A DNA stretch of 64,000 bases from Methylocystis bryophila (GTDB lineage: Bacteria > Pseudomonadota > Alphaproteobacteria > Rhizobiales > Beijerinckiaceae), in NCBI RefSeq assembly GCF_027925445.1, contig NZ_AP027150.1:1-64000 (forward strand), written 5' to 3'. Made by a program: the position numbers and the translations under genes. Position 1 is the stretch's first letter. The number at the start of each line of letters is the position of its first letter. Shown here piece after piece: positions 9,078 through 18,183 of the stretch. The notes below the pieces were generated by a model, which worked only from the letters and a program-made list of their open reading frames with translations, was not told where the DNA came from and ran no database searches.

Positions 9078-9563
9078 TTACGTGCTCGCCTTCGCCGGTC
9101 GTCCGCGCTTGCTCGGCGCGGCGCCGCTCGCCTTATTGGCTGGCGCGGCGTTCTTGCGAATTTGACCAAGCCCCGATTGCTTCGCCAATTGCGATCGCGC
9201 CGCGGCGTAGTTGGGGGCGACCATCGGATAATCCGATGGGAGGCCCCACTTGGCGCGGTATTGATCCGGCGTCATGCCGAGGGTCGCCAAGTGCCGCCGC
9301 AGCGACTTGAATTTCTTGCCGTCGTCGAGACACACGAGGAAATCGGGCGTGAGCGATTTGCGAATGGACACCGCCGGCTCTTTTTTCTCCACCTGCAGGG
9401 CCGTATCCACCGGCCCGCTCGCGAGCCTCTCCAATGCGGCGTGCGTGGCGTGAATCAGGCCGGGCAGTTCCGCGATCGGCAGAGAGTTGTTGGCGACGAA
9501 GGCCGCCACGATCTCCGCGGCCAACTCGATCGACTGCGAAGCTTCTGCATCGGATGTCGTCAT
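9078..9563 (-). CDS. Ros/MucR-family zinc-finger regulator
   Basis: The protein carries the Ros/MucR core: LTPDFLVCLDDGKKFKSLRRHL followed by GMTPDQYRAKWGLPSDYPMVAPNYA. One Cys (in CLDDG) and the RRH histidine are visible, while the first Cys of the classical Ros finger is missing. The tail is Lys/Ala/Pro-rich, ending with an AT-hook-like KRGRPAK. The ATG at 9563 is chosen because AAGGA lies seven bases upstream; a frame extension to a TTG at 9584 lacks this. Such regulators bind AT-rich promoter DNA and often silence horizontally acquired genes. Being next to an HU-like gene suggests a small plasmid-borne chromatin pair. Confidence 0.88.
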   Translation of the reverse strand: MTTSDAEASQSIELAAEIVAAFVANNSLPIAELPGLIHATHAALERLASGPVDTALQVEKKEPAVSIRKSLTPDFLVCLDDGKKFKSLRRHLATLGMTPDQYRAKWGLPSDYPMVAPNYAAARSQLAKQSGLGQIRKNAAPANKASGAAPSKRGRPAKAST

Positions 9564-9872
9564 GGGCGAATCCTTAAAGGTCAAGAGAAGCAGCGGTACT
9601 CAGAAACCGGGCATTAGTCGATACCATTGCGGAGATTTACTGTGGATGGGCACCGACCCTGAAAATAGGAAAACCAATTTCGTCGAACCTTGATGGCGGC
9701 AAAAACCGCTGGGCTCACTTGGACTGGTCGAGACGATCTTTTTGATCTTTGCGTCCGCGGTCACGGGGATGACCGCACGCTTTCGTCGCCTGAGCCCGCC
9801 CTTACGTGCACAAACGGATCGCCCGACTTGGTCGGGGTCGCCGCCAGCCAGCGATCGGCGTCCAACCGTCTT

Positions 9873-10580
9873 TCAAGCTGAAACAGCAATTCTTTGTGGT
9901 TCACCAGGAATCTCGGCGGGCGGCTCGGGAACATGCGCTTTCCATAAAATAATTGCCGCCTGTCCCGCCTCGGAGAGTGAATAGACGCCGCGCTCGACCC
10001 TGACGAACCAACCGTACACATTGTGGAGCAATATTTTCGGCGCGTCAGGAATCGCGCCCTTGAGATCGCGAGGCCGCGCCGGGGCCCGCGCTAACGCCGC
10101 CGCACATTCAAGCGACTGCTGACGGTAGGCGGTCATGATTGGTCGGCGCGTGGCGCCGCCGGTCGCGGGATCTCCCTTGCGCCGCCGATGCTCGTCGAGA
10201 ATCTTGGAACGGCGTTTCGCATTGTGCCTGGGCCGCCATGGCGCCGGCTCGACAAGAGCCTCTACCCTGCCGGAGTTAAACACGCAGAGCAGGCCGAAGC
10301 CGAGCAGACGGCAAAGTCGTTTGACCCGCGGATCGGATTCGCGGCCGCGGCCGCGCAGTGAGGCGCGAACGGCGACCCATACTTCGTCGCAAGCGGTCGA
10401 ACGGTCCACGGCCTGGAGGACCAAATCGAGCGTGAAGCTCAGTTTCAATTCGCAGATCACCAGCGCGATCGGCGAGCCGCGATCCACCGCCACGATGTCG
10501 CAGCCGCACACCTCGCCCTTGACCTCGAAGCCCAAGCCTTCGAGGAAGCGCTTCACCGGCGCATAAAGGCTTGTCTCCAA
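9873..10580 (-). CDS. DUF2161-type PD-(D/E)XK nuclease-like protein
   Basis: The 235-residue protein begins METSLYAPVKRFLEGLGF and carries the DUF2161 pattern: a Asp in GCDIVAV (about 28), then ICELKLS (about 43-49) supplying the E-x-K of a PD-(D/E)XK nuclease fold. A C-terminal region (about 150-220) reads as a winged-helix-like segment (NVYGWFVRVERGVYSLSEAG). The family is annotated as a putative phosphodiesterase and its substrate is unknown. It is monocistronic and its neighbours give no pathway clue. Confidence 0.8.
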   Translation of the reverse strand: METSLYAPVKRFLEGLGFEVKGEVCGCDIVAVDRGSPIALVICELKLSFTLDLVLQAVDRSTACDEVWVAVRASLRGRGRESDPRVKRLCRLLGFGLLCVFNSGRVEALVEPAPWRPRHNAKRRSKILDEHRRRKGDPATGGATRRPIMTAYRQQSLECAAALARAPARPRDLKGAIPDAPKILLHNVYGWFVRVERGVYSLSEAGQAAIILWKAHVPEPPAEIPGEPQRIAVSA

Positions 10581-10689
10581 TGATCGCCCTCGATGCGTTG
10601 CGTAATTCGCCGCTCGTCAACGAATCACGCTCTCTGCCGAGATAACACCGGTTCTTGGGGCAAGGCCAACCGAGAATTCCGAGGACCTT

Positions 10690-11019
10690 TTACCGCGCCG
10701 CCCTGCACAGACGCCGTTTCCATTTTTCGCCGGCCTTCAGCTCCGCGTCGAGGAGGCGGCGCTTATGGATCGATCTGCGCGGGCGATCCTGCGCGGCGAC
10801 GTTCCGTGTCTCTGGTATCATTTCCTTCGTCGCTTGTTCGTCGGGCGCTTGCGTCTCGGCGCTTGCCAATTGAGTCTTCGTCTTCGTGGGTCGAAGTGAA
10901 GAAATAGCTTTGGCTTTCCCGGCCACGCGCTTGCTGGGCGACTTTTTATCGGCGGCCGCCAAGCGAATGTCGAGGAATGAGAGTGGGGAGCAAAAACGAA
11001 AGCCGAGGACGAAACACAA
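10690..11019 (-). CDS. Doubtful basic ORF, 109 aa
   Basis: This frame begins with TTG and is rich in Lys/Arg/Ala. It ends with an AELKAGEKWKRRLCRAAR segment that looks protein-like. I see no ribosome site, and a plus-strand frame overlaps. It fills the middle of a 606-base gap (10581-11186) in which I can support nothing else. It may be the remnant of a basic protein. Confidence 0.25.
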   Translation of the reverse strand: MCFVLGFRFCSPLSFLDIRLAAADKKSPSKRVAGKAKAISSLRPTKTKTQLASAETQAPDEQATKEMIPETRNVAAQDRPRRSIHKRRLLDAELKAGEKWKRRLCRAAR

Positions 11020-11186
11020 AGAGGAATCGAAGCCCTAACTGAATGGTTCGTCTTGCGACGAAGAGTGGCGTGCATCGGCCCAATGTTGGCGTGCGAGTTT
11101 GACGGCTGCGGACATGTAAAAGGGCGAAGGCCCGAGTTAGCAGGAAGAAAGGTTTGTTCCAACGCCCGCTAAATCGTTCGGCGCAC

Positions 11187-12623
11187 TCACGTCACAAGGC
11201 TCCAGAACGAAGTCTTCTTGGCGTGATTGCCGCGAATCCGCGCCAGGAAGGATTCGTGCGTTTCGTATTTTCCGAAATCGCCGATATTCGTCGCCAGACT
11301 CGCGCATTCCAGCAAATGGCGCGCCGCGTGTTTGTATCGGCTGGATCGGGCATGGTCGAGGGCAAATTCAATCATGGCGCGCAAGGCGAGCGTCGCCGCT
11401 AGCGGATGCTTGCCCGCCAGGGCTTCGGCGACCGGCGTCAAAAGCTCATAGCGATTTCCATCGAGGTCCTTTGGTCGCTGCAGGACGAGCTTCGCCGCAC
11501 GATCGAGCGCCGGCCAAGACGTCAGAAACCACAGCGCATGGAGAAAATCCTTGTGACCTTCGACATAATCAAGCGCTTTCGTTTCCGCTTCCACATCGTC
11601 GAAATCGGGAAGTCGTTTGAGGTGGTCGCGCAAATGCCGATCCGACAAAAATCTCTCGAAGCATGACCAGCGCGCGGCTTGCGCATCTTCGCCGCGGCCC
11701 AAGGCGTCGAGCGCGTCGATGCGCGCGTCTTCCCATTCGAACTCCGGCCAGCTGGGGCGGCCATGCTCGGCGGCTTCGACAATCTGCAGCGCCTCTTCGG
11801 CGCGGCCGGCGGCGAGCAGGCGACGAGAGATTTCGGCCGCGATCTTCGGGACTTTTCTCGTTCGTGCGTCGTATTGCGCCATGAAGGCGTCGATGTCGCC
11901 CTGCGCGTCGGCGATGTCTCTCAAGGCCAAATGGATGACGCTGGCCCGATGGCGGTTCTCTATTTCGTCTTCGTAGATTGAACCGCTCGAGGACCAGCCG
12001 ATTTTCCGTCGCTCGTGCTCTTTAGGCCTTTTGATCGGTTCTTTGGACAAGGCGATGAAGCGCTGCTTCAAATGTTTTAGACCGGCGTCGCCGAGCGAAG
12101 CACGGAGCGCCGCGATGAGATGATCGAATTGTCCATAGCGATTGTCGAGCAGCGCCTGATATGCGCTGTCGGCCAATTCCACCGGGTTGCAGCCTGCAGT
12201 CTCGGCGAGGCGCCCGAGATCATTCACGCCGTCGTGGAAAATCCCGATCACCGTTCCGCTGCTGTCGTCGCAACGATCGAACACCGAAGCAGCGAGTCCC
12301 ATGAAGCTCCACATGAGTCCGAGCGCTTCTTTCGGATCGGCCGTGCCGACGTGCTCGACGATCGCCCGTCGCTGGGTTTGGAGGTCCTCGACGAGTGCGC
12401 GTCGGTTCTGCCAATCGACGAAGGCCCGGGAGCGAGAAATCGCGGCGATCCGCTTGCGAATGGCCCGCGCGGCTTCGGCTGGACTTTGCGCGCCAGCGAG
12501 GGCGAGGCGCAAGCGCCGTTTTACGGCGGCGTCGCCGTCGCTGATCTCGATCAAGAGCTCGGCGAGCCGCTTGGCGCCGAGCACTTCGAGGTTTTGGGCG
12601 TTGAGCGCGTTTTTCGGCGCCAT
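11187..12623 (-). CDS. DUF6880-type protein, 478 aa
   Basis: An all-helical protein with no signal peptide or membrane segments. The N-terminus (LGAKRLAELLIEISDGDAAVKRRLRLALAG) and the later repeated helical hairpins (about 230-420, e.g. LLAAGRAEEALQIVEAAEHG) fit the DUF6880 family, which I know only as a conserved alphaproteobacterial family of TPR-like appearance. Length is about that of the family. It is monocistronic. A 14-base palindrome lies 78 bases upstream of the start. Function unknown. Confidence 0.75.
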   Translation of the reverse strand: MAPKNALNAQNLEVLGAKRLAELLIEISDGDAAVKRRLRLALAGAQSPAEAARAIRKRIAAISRSRAFVDWQNRRALVEDLQTQRRAIVEHVGTADPKEALGLMWSFMGLAASVFDRCDDSSGTVIGIFHDGVNDLGRLAETAGCNPVELADSAYQALLDNRYGQFDHLIAALRASLGDAGLKHLKQRFIALSKEPIKRPKEHERRKIGWSSSGSIYEDEIENRHRASVIHLALRDIADAQGDIDAFMAQYDARTRKVPKIAAEISRRLLAAGRAEEALQIVEAAEHGRPSWPEFEWEDARIDALDALGRGEDAQAARWSCFERFLSDRHLRDHLKRLPDFDDVEAETKALDYVEGHKDFLHALWFLTSWPALDRAAKLVLQRPKDLDGNRYELLTPVAEALAGKHPLAATLALRAMIEFALDHARSSRYKHAARHLLECASLATNIGDFGKYETHESFLARIRGNHAKKTSFWSLVT

Positions 12624-12700
12624 GACGACGTTCTCGTATCTGGATTGAAGGTTGGGTGACGTTGTGGAACGAATGCCGGGAGGTTCGGCAAGCCGGCAAA

Positions 12701-12714
12701 TTTAGCCGGCTAAA
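12701..12714. promoter_or_regulatory. 14-base perfect palindrome upstream of the DUF6880 gene
   Basis: TTTAGCCGGCTAAA is a perfect palindrome. A second GCCGGC lies just left of it (12692-12697). It falls between the Fic stop and the DUF6880 start, both on the minus strand, so it may be an operator for the DUF6880 gene. No regulator is identified. Confidence 0.3.
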
Positions 12715-12884
12715 AATCGGCGGCCCGCTAATTAAGCAGATATCGGTTCGGTTAAATAACGAAGGTCGGGCGCAGTCCGGCTGTGAGCACTCGATCACTC
12801 GAGCCCAGAAGCCGCGCAAAATTCTGTGGCCGCGCGGAGAATCCGTCCGAGGCCTGGACTTGGTCGATGATCTGGGCTTGGCGC

Positions 12885-13940
12885 TCATAGCGAATACCAT
12901 GTGGCGCGCGCTTTGCCATGCTGCCGCACGCGCCCTTCTGCGACGAGCTCGCGCAGCCGCACCTTTAGTGTGTTCCGATTTGCGCCGGTGATGGGTGCAA
13001 GCTGCGCGATCGTCAGGCGCTCGTTGGTCTGCAGCGCTTTGAGGACCTGGAGCGATAGCTCCGGCAAATCGGCCTCGCTGTCCTGAGAAATCCGTTCACG
13101 GTCTAGCCGTGCCGATAGGCCATCCTTCTGCCGCTTGAGGCAGTGCAGGAAAAAGCCAATCCACAGCTCCCAATCTGGCGTTTCGCTTTTTAGCGTCGTC
13201 TGCGTGCGCCGCAGCGCCTTGTAGTACAGCTCTTTGTTTTCCTCAATCACGCGCTCCAGCGAGGCATACGGCACATAGGCGTAACCCGCTCGCAGCAAGA
13301 GGAGCGTGGTCAGCACGCGCGAGAGCCGCCCGTTTCCATCCTGAAAAGGATGGATCGCGAGAAACGTCGCGACGAAGACGGCGATGATAAGAAGCGGGTG
13401 CAGCGCTTCTTCATCGAGCGCTTTGCGCGTCCAGGCGACGAGCGCCTCCATTTCGCGCGGTGTGTCGAAAGGCGAGGTCGTCTCGAAAACGACGTCGATT
13501 TCTTGGCCCTCCACATCGAATGCGACGACGTTATTGGAGAGCGACTTGTAAGAGCCGCGATGGCGCTCGTCCCTGTCGCTGTGACGCAGCAAGGTCTTAT
13601 GGAGTTGGCGGATATGATTCTCGGTGAGGCGCATATCGGCGTGCGCCTCGAACACGAGATCCATCGCCTCGGCGTATCCAGCCACTTCCTGCTCATCGCG
13701 CGTCTTGAACGCTTTGACGGAAATTGCTCGCGAGAGCAGGTCCTCGACCTCGGCGTCCGATAGCTTCGCCCCCTCAATGCGCGTGGAAGCGCCCACGCTC
13801 TCGATCGTCGCCACCTTGCGGAGTGCGCTTAGGCGGTCCGGTGAGAGTGTTTTGAGCGCCTCCCACCTCCCTTTGAACTCATCGATTTCGGCAATGAGCT
13901 TCACGAGGTCGGGGCCGAATGCGAGCCTGGGTTCCCTCAT
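12885..13940 (-). CDS. Fic-domain protein with inhibitory motif
   Basis: A 351-residue Fic protein. The N-terminal regulatory segment contains STRIEGAKL (about 51-59), the (S/T)xxxE(G/N) inhibitory motif of class II Fic enzymes. The catalytic loop HPFQDGNGRLSR (about 197-208) is an intact HPFx(D/E)GNGRxxR motif, so AMP transfer (or related nucleotidyl transfer) to a protein target is expected. The C-terminus (about 290-351) is a winged-helix-like domain (RLTIAQLAPITGANRNTLKVRLRELV). Length and layout match the common stand-alone Fic/DOC family. No small antitoxin gene is adjacent, consistent with in-cis inhibition. Confidence 0.92.
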   Translation of the reverse strand: MREPRLAFGPDLVKLIAEIDEFKGRWEALKTLSPDRLSALRKVATIESVGASTRIEGAKLSDAEVEDLLSRAISVKAFKTRDEQEVAGYAEAMDLVFEAHADMRLTENHIRQLHKTLLRHSDRDERHRGSYKSLSNNVVAFDVEGQEIDVVFETTSPFDTPREMEALVAWTRKALDEEALHPLLIIAVFVATFLAIHPFQDGNGRLSRVLTTLLLLRAGYAYVPYASLERVIEENKELYYKALRRTQTTLKSETPDWELWIGFFLHCLKRQKDGLSARLDRERISQDSEADLPELSLQVLKALQTNERLTIAQLAPITGANRNTLKVRLRELVAEGRVRQHGKARATWYSL

Positions 13941-14645
13941 GGCTAGGGCACCCTCATATCCGATTCCATACCTGATAATACCCGATTAAACCCGATTTCC
14001 CACCATCCTCTGAAGCCTCCAGTTGTGAGCGAACGGCCAGTGGAGACCATCCATCTCTGTAGTCGCGACCTCTTCTTTGGTTTGCGACCGCGAATGACCA
14101 CTTCGCGCGCGCGGGTTGACCCAACGGATGGCTGCCGCTGCGTTGGGCGAGTTCGAACACCTCGGTGTCGACGGTGAGAGAACCGGCTGTACGCCTGGTC
14201 GCGTTCTCCGCTGCCGCGCTTACCTCGACATCTCCAGCGAAGGAACGGCTCCGGTCGGGGTGACCGGGCCTTGAGTCCGCAGTGGGACGCTTGGCGCAGC
14301 GCGGTTTTGCTCAGGTTGCGCACGCGCTGGCCTACCCTTCTGCGAGGGCGGTTCGCCCGGGGAGGGAGACTCTTCAAAACGCCTCGGCGTTGGCTCTTCG
14401 AGAGGGCCGCGCGCCGGCCTGAAAGAGCAGCGATGTCGCCACAAGCGGCTCGCTTGCCGCAACGCTCCCCGCCGACTTCTTTCCCCTGCCCTACGCTCAC
14501 GCTGCGGGCATTCCTCGCGCACAAACAAATCGGCGGGATGCGTTCTTCGCTTCGCTTCGACCCTGCGGGTGCGGCGCGATCCGCCTGTGGCTCGAGATCG
14601 CTGTCAGGCCGCGATCGGCGCGGCCTCGAGCGAAAGAGCAACGCT
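13941..14645. other. Gap of 705 bases, no supported gene
   Basis: The frames on both strands (minus 13943-14641; plus from 14271) look compositionally random, rich in Arg/Pro/Ser. The plus frame is only the upstream extension of the DUF2493 gene. I see no tRNA-like structure or IS end. Part of it must hold the promoters of the Fic (minus) and DUF2493 (plus) genes. Confidence 0.5.
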
Positions 14646-15596
14646 ATGAACGACGAAGTCCCCTCCCTGCCCCTCGATACACTCGCTTCAGAGCATGAAG
14701 CCCAATCGCCTTCCTCGCACCTTCTCGATGAACTCGCTTTGCACGGTTATCGACCACTGGAAGACGAACCGGATCCGCGTCCCCTGCCCTCCTCTGACGC
14801 CGCGTCTCTCGCGCTCGAGTCAGTCGTCGAGGCTCTGTCGAGCCTCCTTCTCGACACGCGGCTCGAAGCCGACCTCCCGGACCTCCTGTGGTCCTTCGTC
14901 AATCTCTTTCACCGCAAGGCGGAACGCGTCAGTCGCGAACTGGATGACAATGAAACCGCTCAACGCCGTTCGCAGCCGGAACAAGACGGCTCAGAAATTC
15001 GCTCGGTCGAACTCGAGCGGCTGATCGCGCAAGGGCTGACGCTGCTCGAGCGTCGCAACGCCTTCGAATTCTTCCGCGACCATCTTGCCGAGCTCTACGC
15101 GAGTGAGACCGGTTCCTCCTGGCGTCCGCGCTCGGGATCGCAGGTCAACCACCGCGCCCTGACGGCGGCGATGATCGACAGCCGGGATTTCCTGAACGCC
15201 AAGAAGCTCGCCGAGACGCAGGTGCTCTTGCCTCCCGGACCGCGCATCGCCTTTGCCGGCGGAGCGGACTGCAACGATCATCAGCGCATCTGGGACGCGC
15301 TGGACAAGGTGCGCGCGAAACACTCGGATATGGTCCTGCTTCACGGGGCCGGCCCGAAGGGCGCGGAGCGAATCGCGGCGTGCTGGGCGGACAACCGCAA
15401 AGTTCCTCAGGTCGCCTTCAAGCCCGAGTGGACGCGCCACAAGAACGCGGCGCCCTTTAAGCGCAACGACGCGATGCTCGAGGCGCTCCCCATCGGGGTC
15501 ATCGTCTTTCCTGGATCGGGGATCGTCGAGAATCTCGCCGACAAGGCGCGGAAGATGGGGATTCCGGTGTGGCGGTTTACGAGAGAGGTTTCCTAA
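14646..15596 (+). CDS. DUF2493-domain protein
   Basis: The start is set at the ATG 14646 (MNDEVPSLPLDTLA), where plausible protein composition begins. The N-terminal half (1-200) is helical and acidic. The C-terminal half carries the DUF2493/YAcAr core: PRIAFAGGADCNDHQRIWDALDKV, then VLLHGAGPKGAERIAACWA and a GIVENLADKARKMGIPVWRF end. This Rossmann-like SLOG-related fold is proposed to bind nucleotides or ligands. The gene is a regular passenger of alphaproteobacterial plasmids. repA follows after a 189-base gap holding a parS-like palindrome. Confidence 0.85.
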   Translation: MNDEVPSLPLDTLASEHEAQSPSSHLLDELALHGYRPLEDEPDPRPLPSSDAASLALESVVEALSSLLLDTRLEADLPDLLWSFVNLFHRKAERVSRELDDNETAQRRSQPEQDGSEIRSVELERLIAQGLTLLERRNAFEFFRDHLAELYASETGSSWRPRSGSQVNHRALTAAMIDSRDFLNAKKLAETQVLLPPGPRIAFAGGADCNDHQRIWDALDKVRAKHSDMVLLHGAGPKGAERIAACWADNRKVPQVAFKPEWTRHKNAAPFKRNDAMLEALPIGVIVFPGSGIVENLADKARKMGIPVWRFTREVS

Positions 15597-15627
15597 CCTC
15601 CTTGCGCCCGTCCCTATCGCGCAGAGA

Positions 15628-15645
15628 AATTGTCAGCTGACAATT
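15628..15645. promoter_or_regulatory. parS-like palindrome upstream of repA
   Basis: AATTGTCAGCTGACAATT is an 18-base perfect palindrome. Its core fits the repABC centromere pattern (GTTnnCnGCnGnnAAC) except at the outermost base of each arm. The same core recurs at 17994-18021, on the other side of repAB. RepB would be the binding protein. Confidence 0.75.
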
Positions 15646-15785
15646 CGCGGCTTTCCTTTGGCCGCGCGCCCTGCCAACGTTCGCGGGCCTCCGTGTTAAC
15701 GACTCGTTTACCCAAAATTCCTTGACGCAAGGAGAGAATCGCGGTCATTTGCGGTAAGCATGTCTATTTTCTCTGAGGAGCGTGA

Positions 15786-17009
15786 ATGGCGATGGCAAGC
15801 CCCAATATCGCAGCGCGCGAGGAACTCGGGATTCCTTCGATGGATCAGATCATCGCCGGAGACGCTCAGATTCTGAGCAGCCAACTCCAGGCGTTAAGGG
15901 AGAAGCTGTTCCCACCAGAGGCAAAGAAGCAGCTGCGGCGCTTTTCCAGTGGGGAAGCGGCCAAGCTCATTGGCGTCACCGACAGCTACCTGCGCCACCT
16001 GTCTACAACGGGGGAAGGTACCGAGCCCGAGAAAACCGCGGGTGGGCGGCGAGCATATACACTCGAGCAAATTCACTACTTGCGTCAGCATTTGGCCAAG
16101 GCGAAAGCCTCATATATGCCGACAAGGGTGGGTCGGGAACATCTGCAAATTATAGCCGTCACAAATTTCAAGGGCGGATCCGGCAAGACGACCACGGCGG
16201 CTCATCTCGCGCAATATTTCGCTTTGCGCGGATATCGGGTTCTAGCTGTTGATCTCGATCCCCAAGCGTCATTATCGGCGCTGTTCGGGTACCAGCCAGA
16301 ATTCGACGTCGCGGAAAATCAGACGCTTTATGGCGCTATTCGCTATGACTCAGCTCTGCGTCCCCTTGGCGAGATCGTCAGGCAGACATATTTTACTGGC
16401 CTTGATTTGGTTCCCGCCAATCTTGAACTGCACGAGTTCGAGCACGATACACCTAAGTTCCTCGCTGATAGCGAGCGAGATCCGACCGATCTGTTCTTCG
16501 CTCGCGTTGCGAGCGCATTGCGTAGTGTCGATGATCAGTATGATCTCATCGTCATCGACTGTCCACCGCAACTTGGATTTTTGACACTTTCGGCTCTGTG
16601 TGCCGCTACATCAGTGCTTATCACTGTCCATCCGCAAATGCTCGACATCGCGTCGATGAATCAATTCTTAGCGATGGCAGCAGACCTTCTTTCCGTCGTT
16701 CGTGAGGCTGGCGGAAATCTCGATTATGACTGGATCCGTTATCTATTCACGCGTTACGAGCCGAACGACGGTCCTCAGGCCCAAATTGTCGCCTTCTTGC
16801 GTAATCTCTTTGGCGAGCGCGTCCTGACAGCGATGATGGTCAAGTCGACAGCAGTATCGGATGCAGGGCTCTCGAAGCAGACAATTTACGAAGCCGGGCG
16901 TGAGACGATGAATCGTCAGACTTATGATCGCGCCGTTGAGGCGATGGACGACGTCAATCGAGAGATCGAACGCCTGGTACGACAGGCATGGGGGAGGTCA
17001 ACGCCATGA
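15786..17009 (+). CDS. repA: Plasmid partitioning ATPase RepA
   Basis: A 407-residue ParA-type ATPase of the repABC class. The N-terminal region has a helix-turn-helix-like segment (FSSGEAAKLIGVTDSYLRHL, about 57-76) used for autoregulation. The deviant Walker A is FKGGSGKTTTAAH (about 128-140), Walker A' is VDLDPQASLSALFG and Walker B is LIVIDCPP (about 254-261). It moves plasmid copies apart with RepB bound at parS and represses the operon. It is first in the operon; RepB overlaps its stop. Confidence 0.97.
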   Translation: MAMASPNIAAREELGIPSMDQIIAGDAQILSSQLQALREKLFPPEAKKQLRRFSSGEAAKLIGVTDSYLRHLSTTGEGTEPEKTAGGRRAYTLEQIHYLRQHLAKAKASYMPTRVGREHLQIIAVTNFKGGSGKTTTAAHLAQYFALRGYRVLAVDLDPQASLSALFGYQPEFDVAENQTLYGAIRYDSALRPLGEIVRQTYFTGLDLVPANLELHEFEHDTPKFLADSERDPTDLFFARVASALRSVDDQYDLIVIDCPPQLGFLTLSALCAATSVLITVHPQMLDIASMNQFLAMAADLLSVVREAGGNLDYDWIRYLFTRYEPNDGPQAQIVAFLRNLFGERVLTAMMVKSTAVSDAGLSKQTIYEAGRETMNRQTYDRAVEAMDDVNREIERLVRQAWGRSTP

Positions 17010-17965
17010 AGGGACGCGATGCCCTGCGTGAACTCCTGGGGGCCGGAAAACCCGAAGCAGCGCCCAACCCTCCCGTGCATCGCAGCACTGGTGCCGTGAA
17101 GGCGATGAATTTGGGCTTGCAGCGGTTGTCGGAAGAGGCGGCGGCCGCAAAATCTTTGCGTGCGACGCTGGCAAATTCCGAGCAGGTCGTCGAATTGGAT
17201 GTCGGCGACGTCGACGACTCCTTCATTGTCGATCGGATCTCGTCCGAATCCGATCCAGGGTTCGCCAGCTTGAAAAGTGCGATCGCGACTCACGGTCAGC
17301 AGGTTCCGATATTGGTGCGCCCTCACCCGGGAGATCCGAAACGCTATCAAGCTGCCTATGGCCACCGCCGGCTTCGGGTGGCGCGGGAGTTGGGACGCGC
17401 GATCAAGGCAGTCGTCAAGAACCTCAGTGATGTCGAACTAGTCGTTGCGCAAGGCCAGGAGAATAGTGAGCGCGCGGATTTGAGCTTCATCGAGCGCGCA
17501 GTATTTGCGTCTCGTCTTGAGCAAAGAGGCTTTGATCGCGAAACCATGACGGCCGCTTTGGGAGTGGATAAGCCCGAGCTGTCCAGGCTCCTGTCGGTAG
17601 CGAGTAGCGTCGACAACGAACTCACCCTGGCGATCGGTCCTGCTCCGAAGATCGGCCGGCCAAGGTGGTTAGCTCTGGTCGAAAGGCTGACGGAGCCCTC
17701 CTTCCGAGAGTCCGCGAACCGGGTGATTTCAAGCGAGGCTTTCGCGAAGGCAGACACCAACTTGCGTTTCAGCCTTGTGCTTGGAGCGCAGCAAATCCCG
17801 ACCCCGCGAGGAAAAGAGCCGCTTCAGACTGTGCGAGGACAGCGCGTAGCCTGGGTTGAACGTACATCAAAAGGAATTCGGCTGGTGAGCGAGGATAGGG
17901 CCTTCGTGGCATTCCTTGATCAAAGGCTGCCGGACCTGCTGCGAGAATTCGAGAGCAGGGAGTAA
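17006..17965 (+). CDS. repB: Plasmid partitioning protein RepB
   Basis: ParB-type protein of repABC systems. I choose the ATG at 17006, which overlaps the repA TGA as ATGA; an in-frame ATG at 16988 is possible. The ParB N-terminal domain shows ILVRPHPGDPKRYQAAYGHRRLRVARELG (about 95-125) and QGQENSERADLSFIERA. A helix-turn-helix segment follows (TMTAALGVDKPELSRLLSVA, about 175-195), then the RepB-specific C-terminal half. It binds the parS-like palindromes on either side of repAB. Length is normal. Confidence 0.96.
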   Translation: MKGRDALRELLGAGKPEAAPNPPVHRSTGAVKAMNLGLQRLSEEAAAAKSLRATLANSEQVVELDVGDVDDSFIVDRISSESDPGFASLKSAIATHGQQVPILVRPHPGDPKRYQAAYGHRRLRVARELGRAIKAVVKNLSDVELVVAQGQENSERADLSFIERAVFASRLEQRGFDRETMTAALGVDKPELSRLLSVASSVDNELTLAIGPAPKIGRPRWLALVERLTEPSFRESANRVISSEAFAKADTNLRFSLVLGAQQIPTPRGKEPLQTVRGQRVAWVERTSKGIRLVSEDRAFVAFLDQRLPDLLREFESRE

Positions 17966-17993
17966 GCGAGTCGAAAGTGATGAGTTGCAGTTC

Positions 17994-18021
17994 GCCAAAA
18001 TTGTCAGCTGACAATTTTGGC
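17994..18021. promoter_or_regulatory. parS-like palindrome between repB and repC
   Basis: A 28-base perfect palindrome whose central 18 bases equal the site at 15628-15645. The arms extend as GCCAA/TTGGC. It lies 28 bases after the repB stop. RepB binding is inferred from repABC systems, where parS is often in this gap. Confidence 0.8.
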
Positions 18022-18040
18022 TCCCGATAGGAGATGCAGC

Positions 18041-18077
18041 AAAAGAAAAAGGCCCCCGAAACGACGTCCCGGAAGCC
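18041..18077 (-). terminator. Intrinsic terminator of the antisense RNA
   Basis: On the minus strand GGCTTCCGG pairs with a downstream CGGGGGCC (two G-T wobbles), then TTTTTCTTTT follows. This is a textbook intrinsic terminator read on the minus strand. Confidence 0.75.
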
Positions 18078-18116
18078 CTTCTCATCCTTAAGCAAGCTGA
18101 GAATCTCACTTCCATG
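18041..18116 (-). ncRNA. Antisense counter-transcribed RNA of the repABC locus
   Basis: The repB-repC gap of repABC plasmids encodes a small antisense RNA (inc-alpha, ctRNA) that limits repC expression and sets copy number and incompatibility. Here the minus strand of the gap ends in a strong hairpin followed by a T-rich run (18077 down to 18041), exactly where that RNA should stop. The 5' end is not visible and is placed near 18116 by analogy. The opposing repC leader reads through the same region. Confidence 0.65.
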
Positions 18117-18183
18117 AATCGCTGTCAAGAGTCGGCGCCGTTTCGGCGAGCAGATTTCTTTTGCCTGAACGAGGCAAAGGATC

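Noticed and set aside
13943..14641. Minus-strand frame of 232 codons upstream of the Fic gene
   Set aside because: Arg/Ser/Pro-rich, random-looking, and overlaps the expected promoters.
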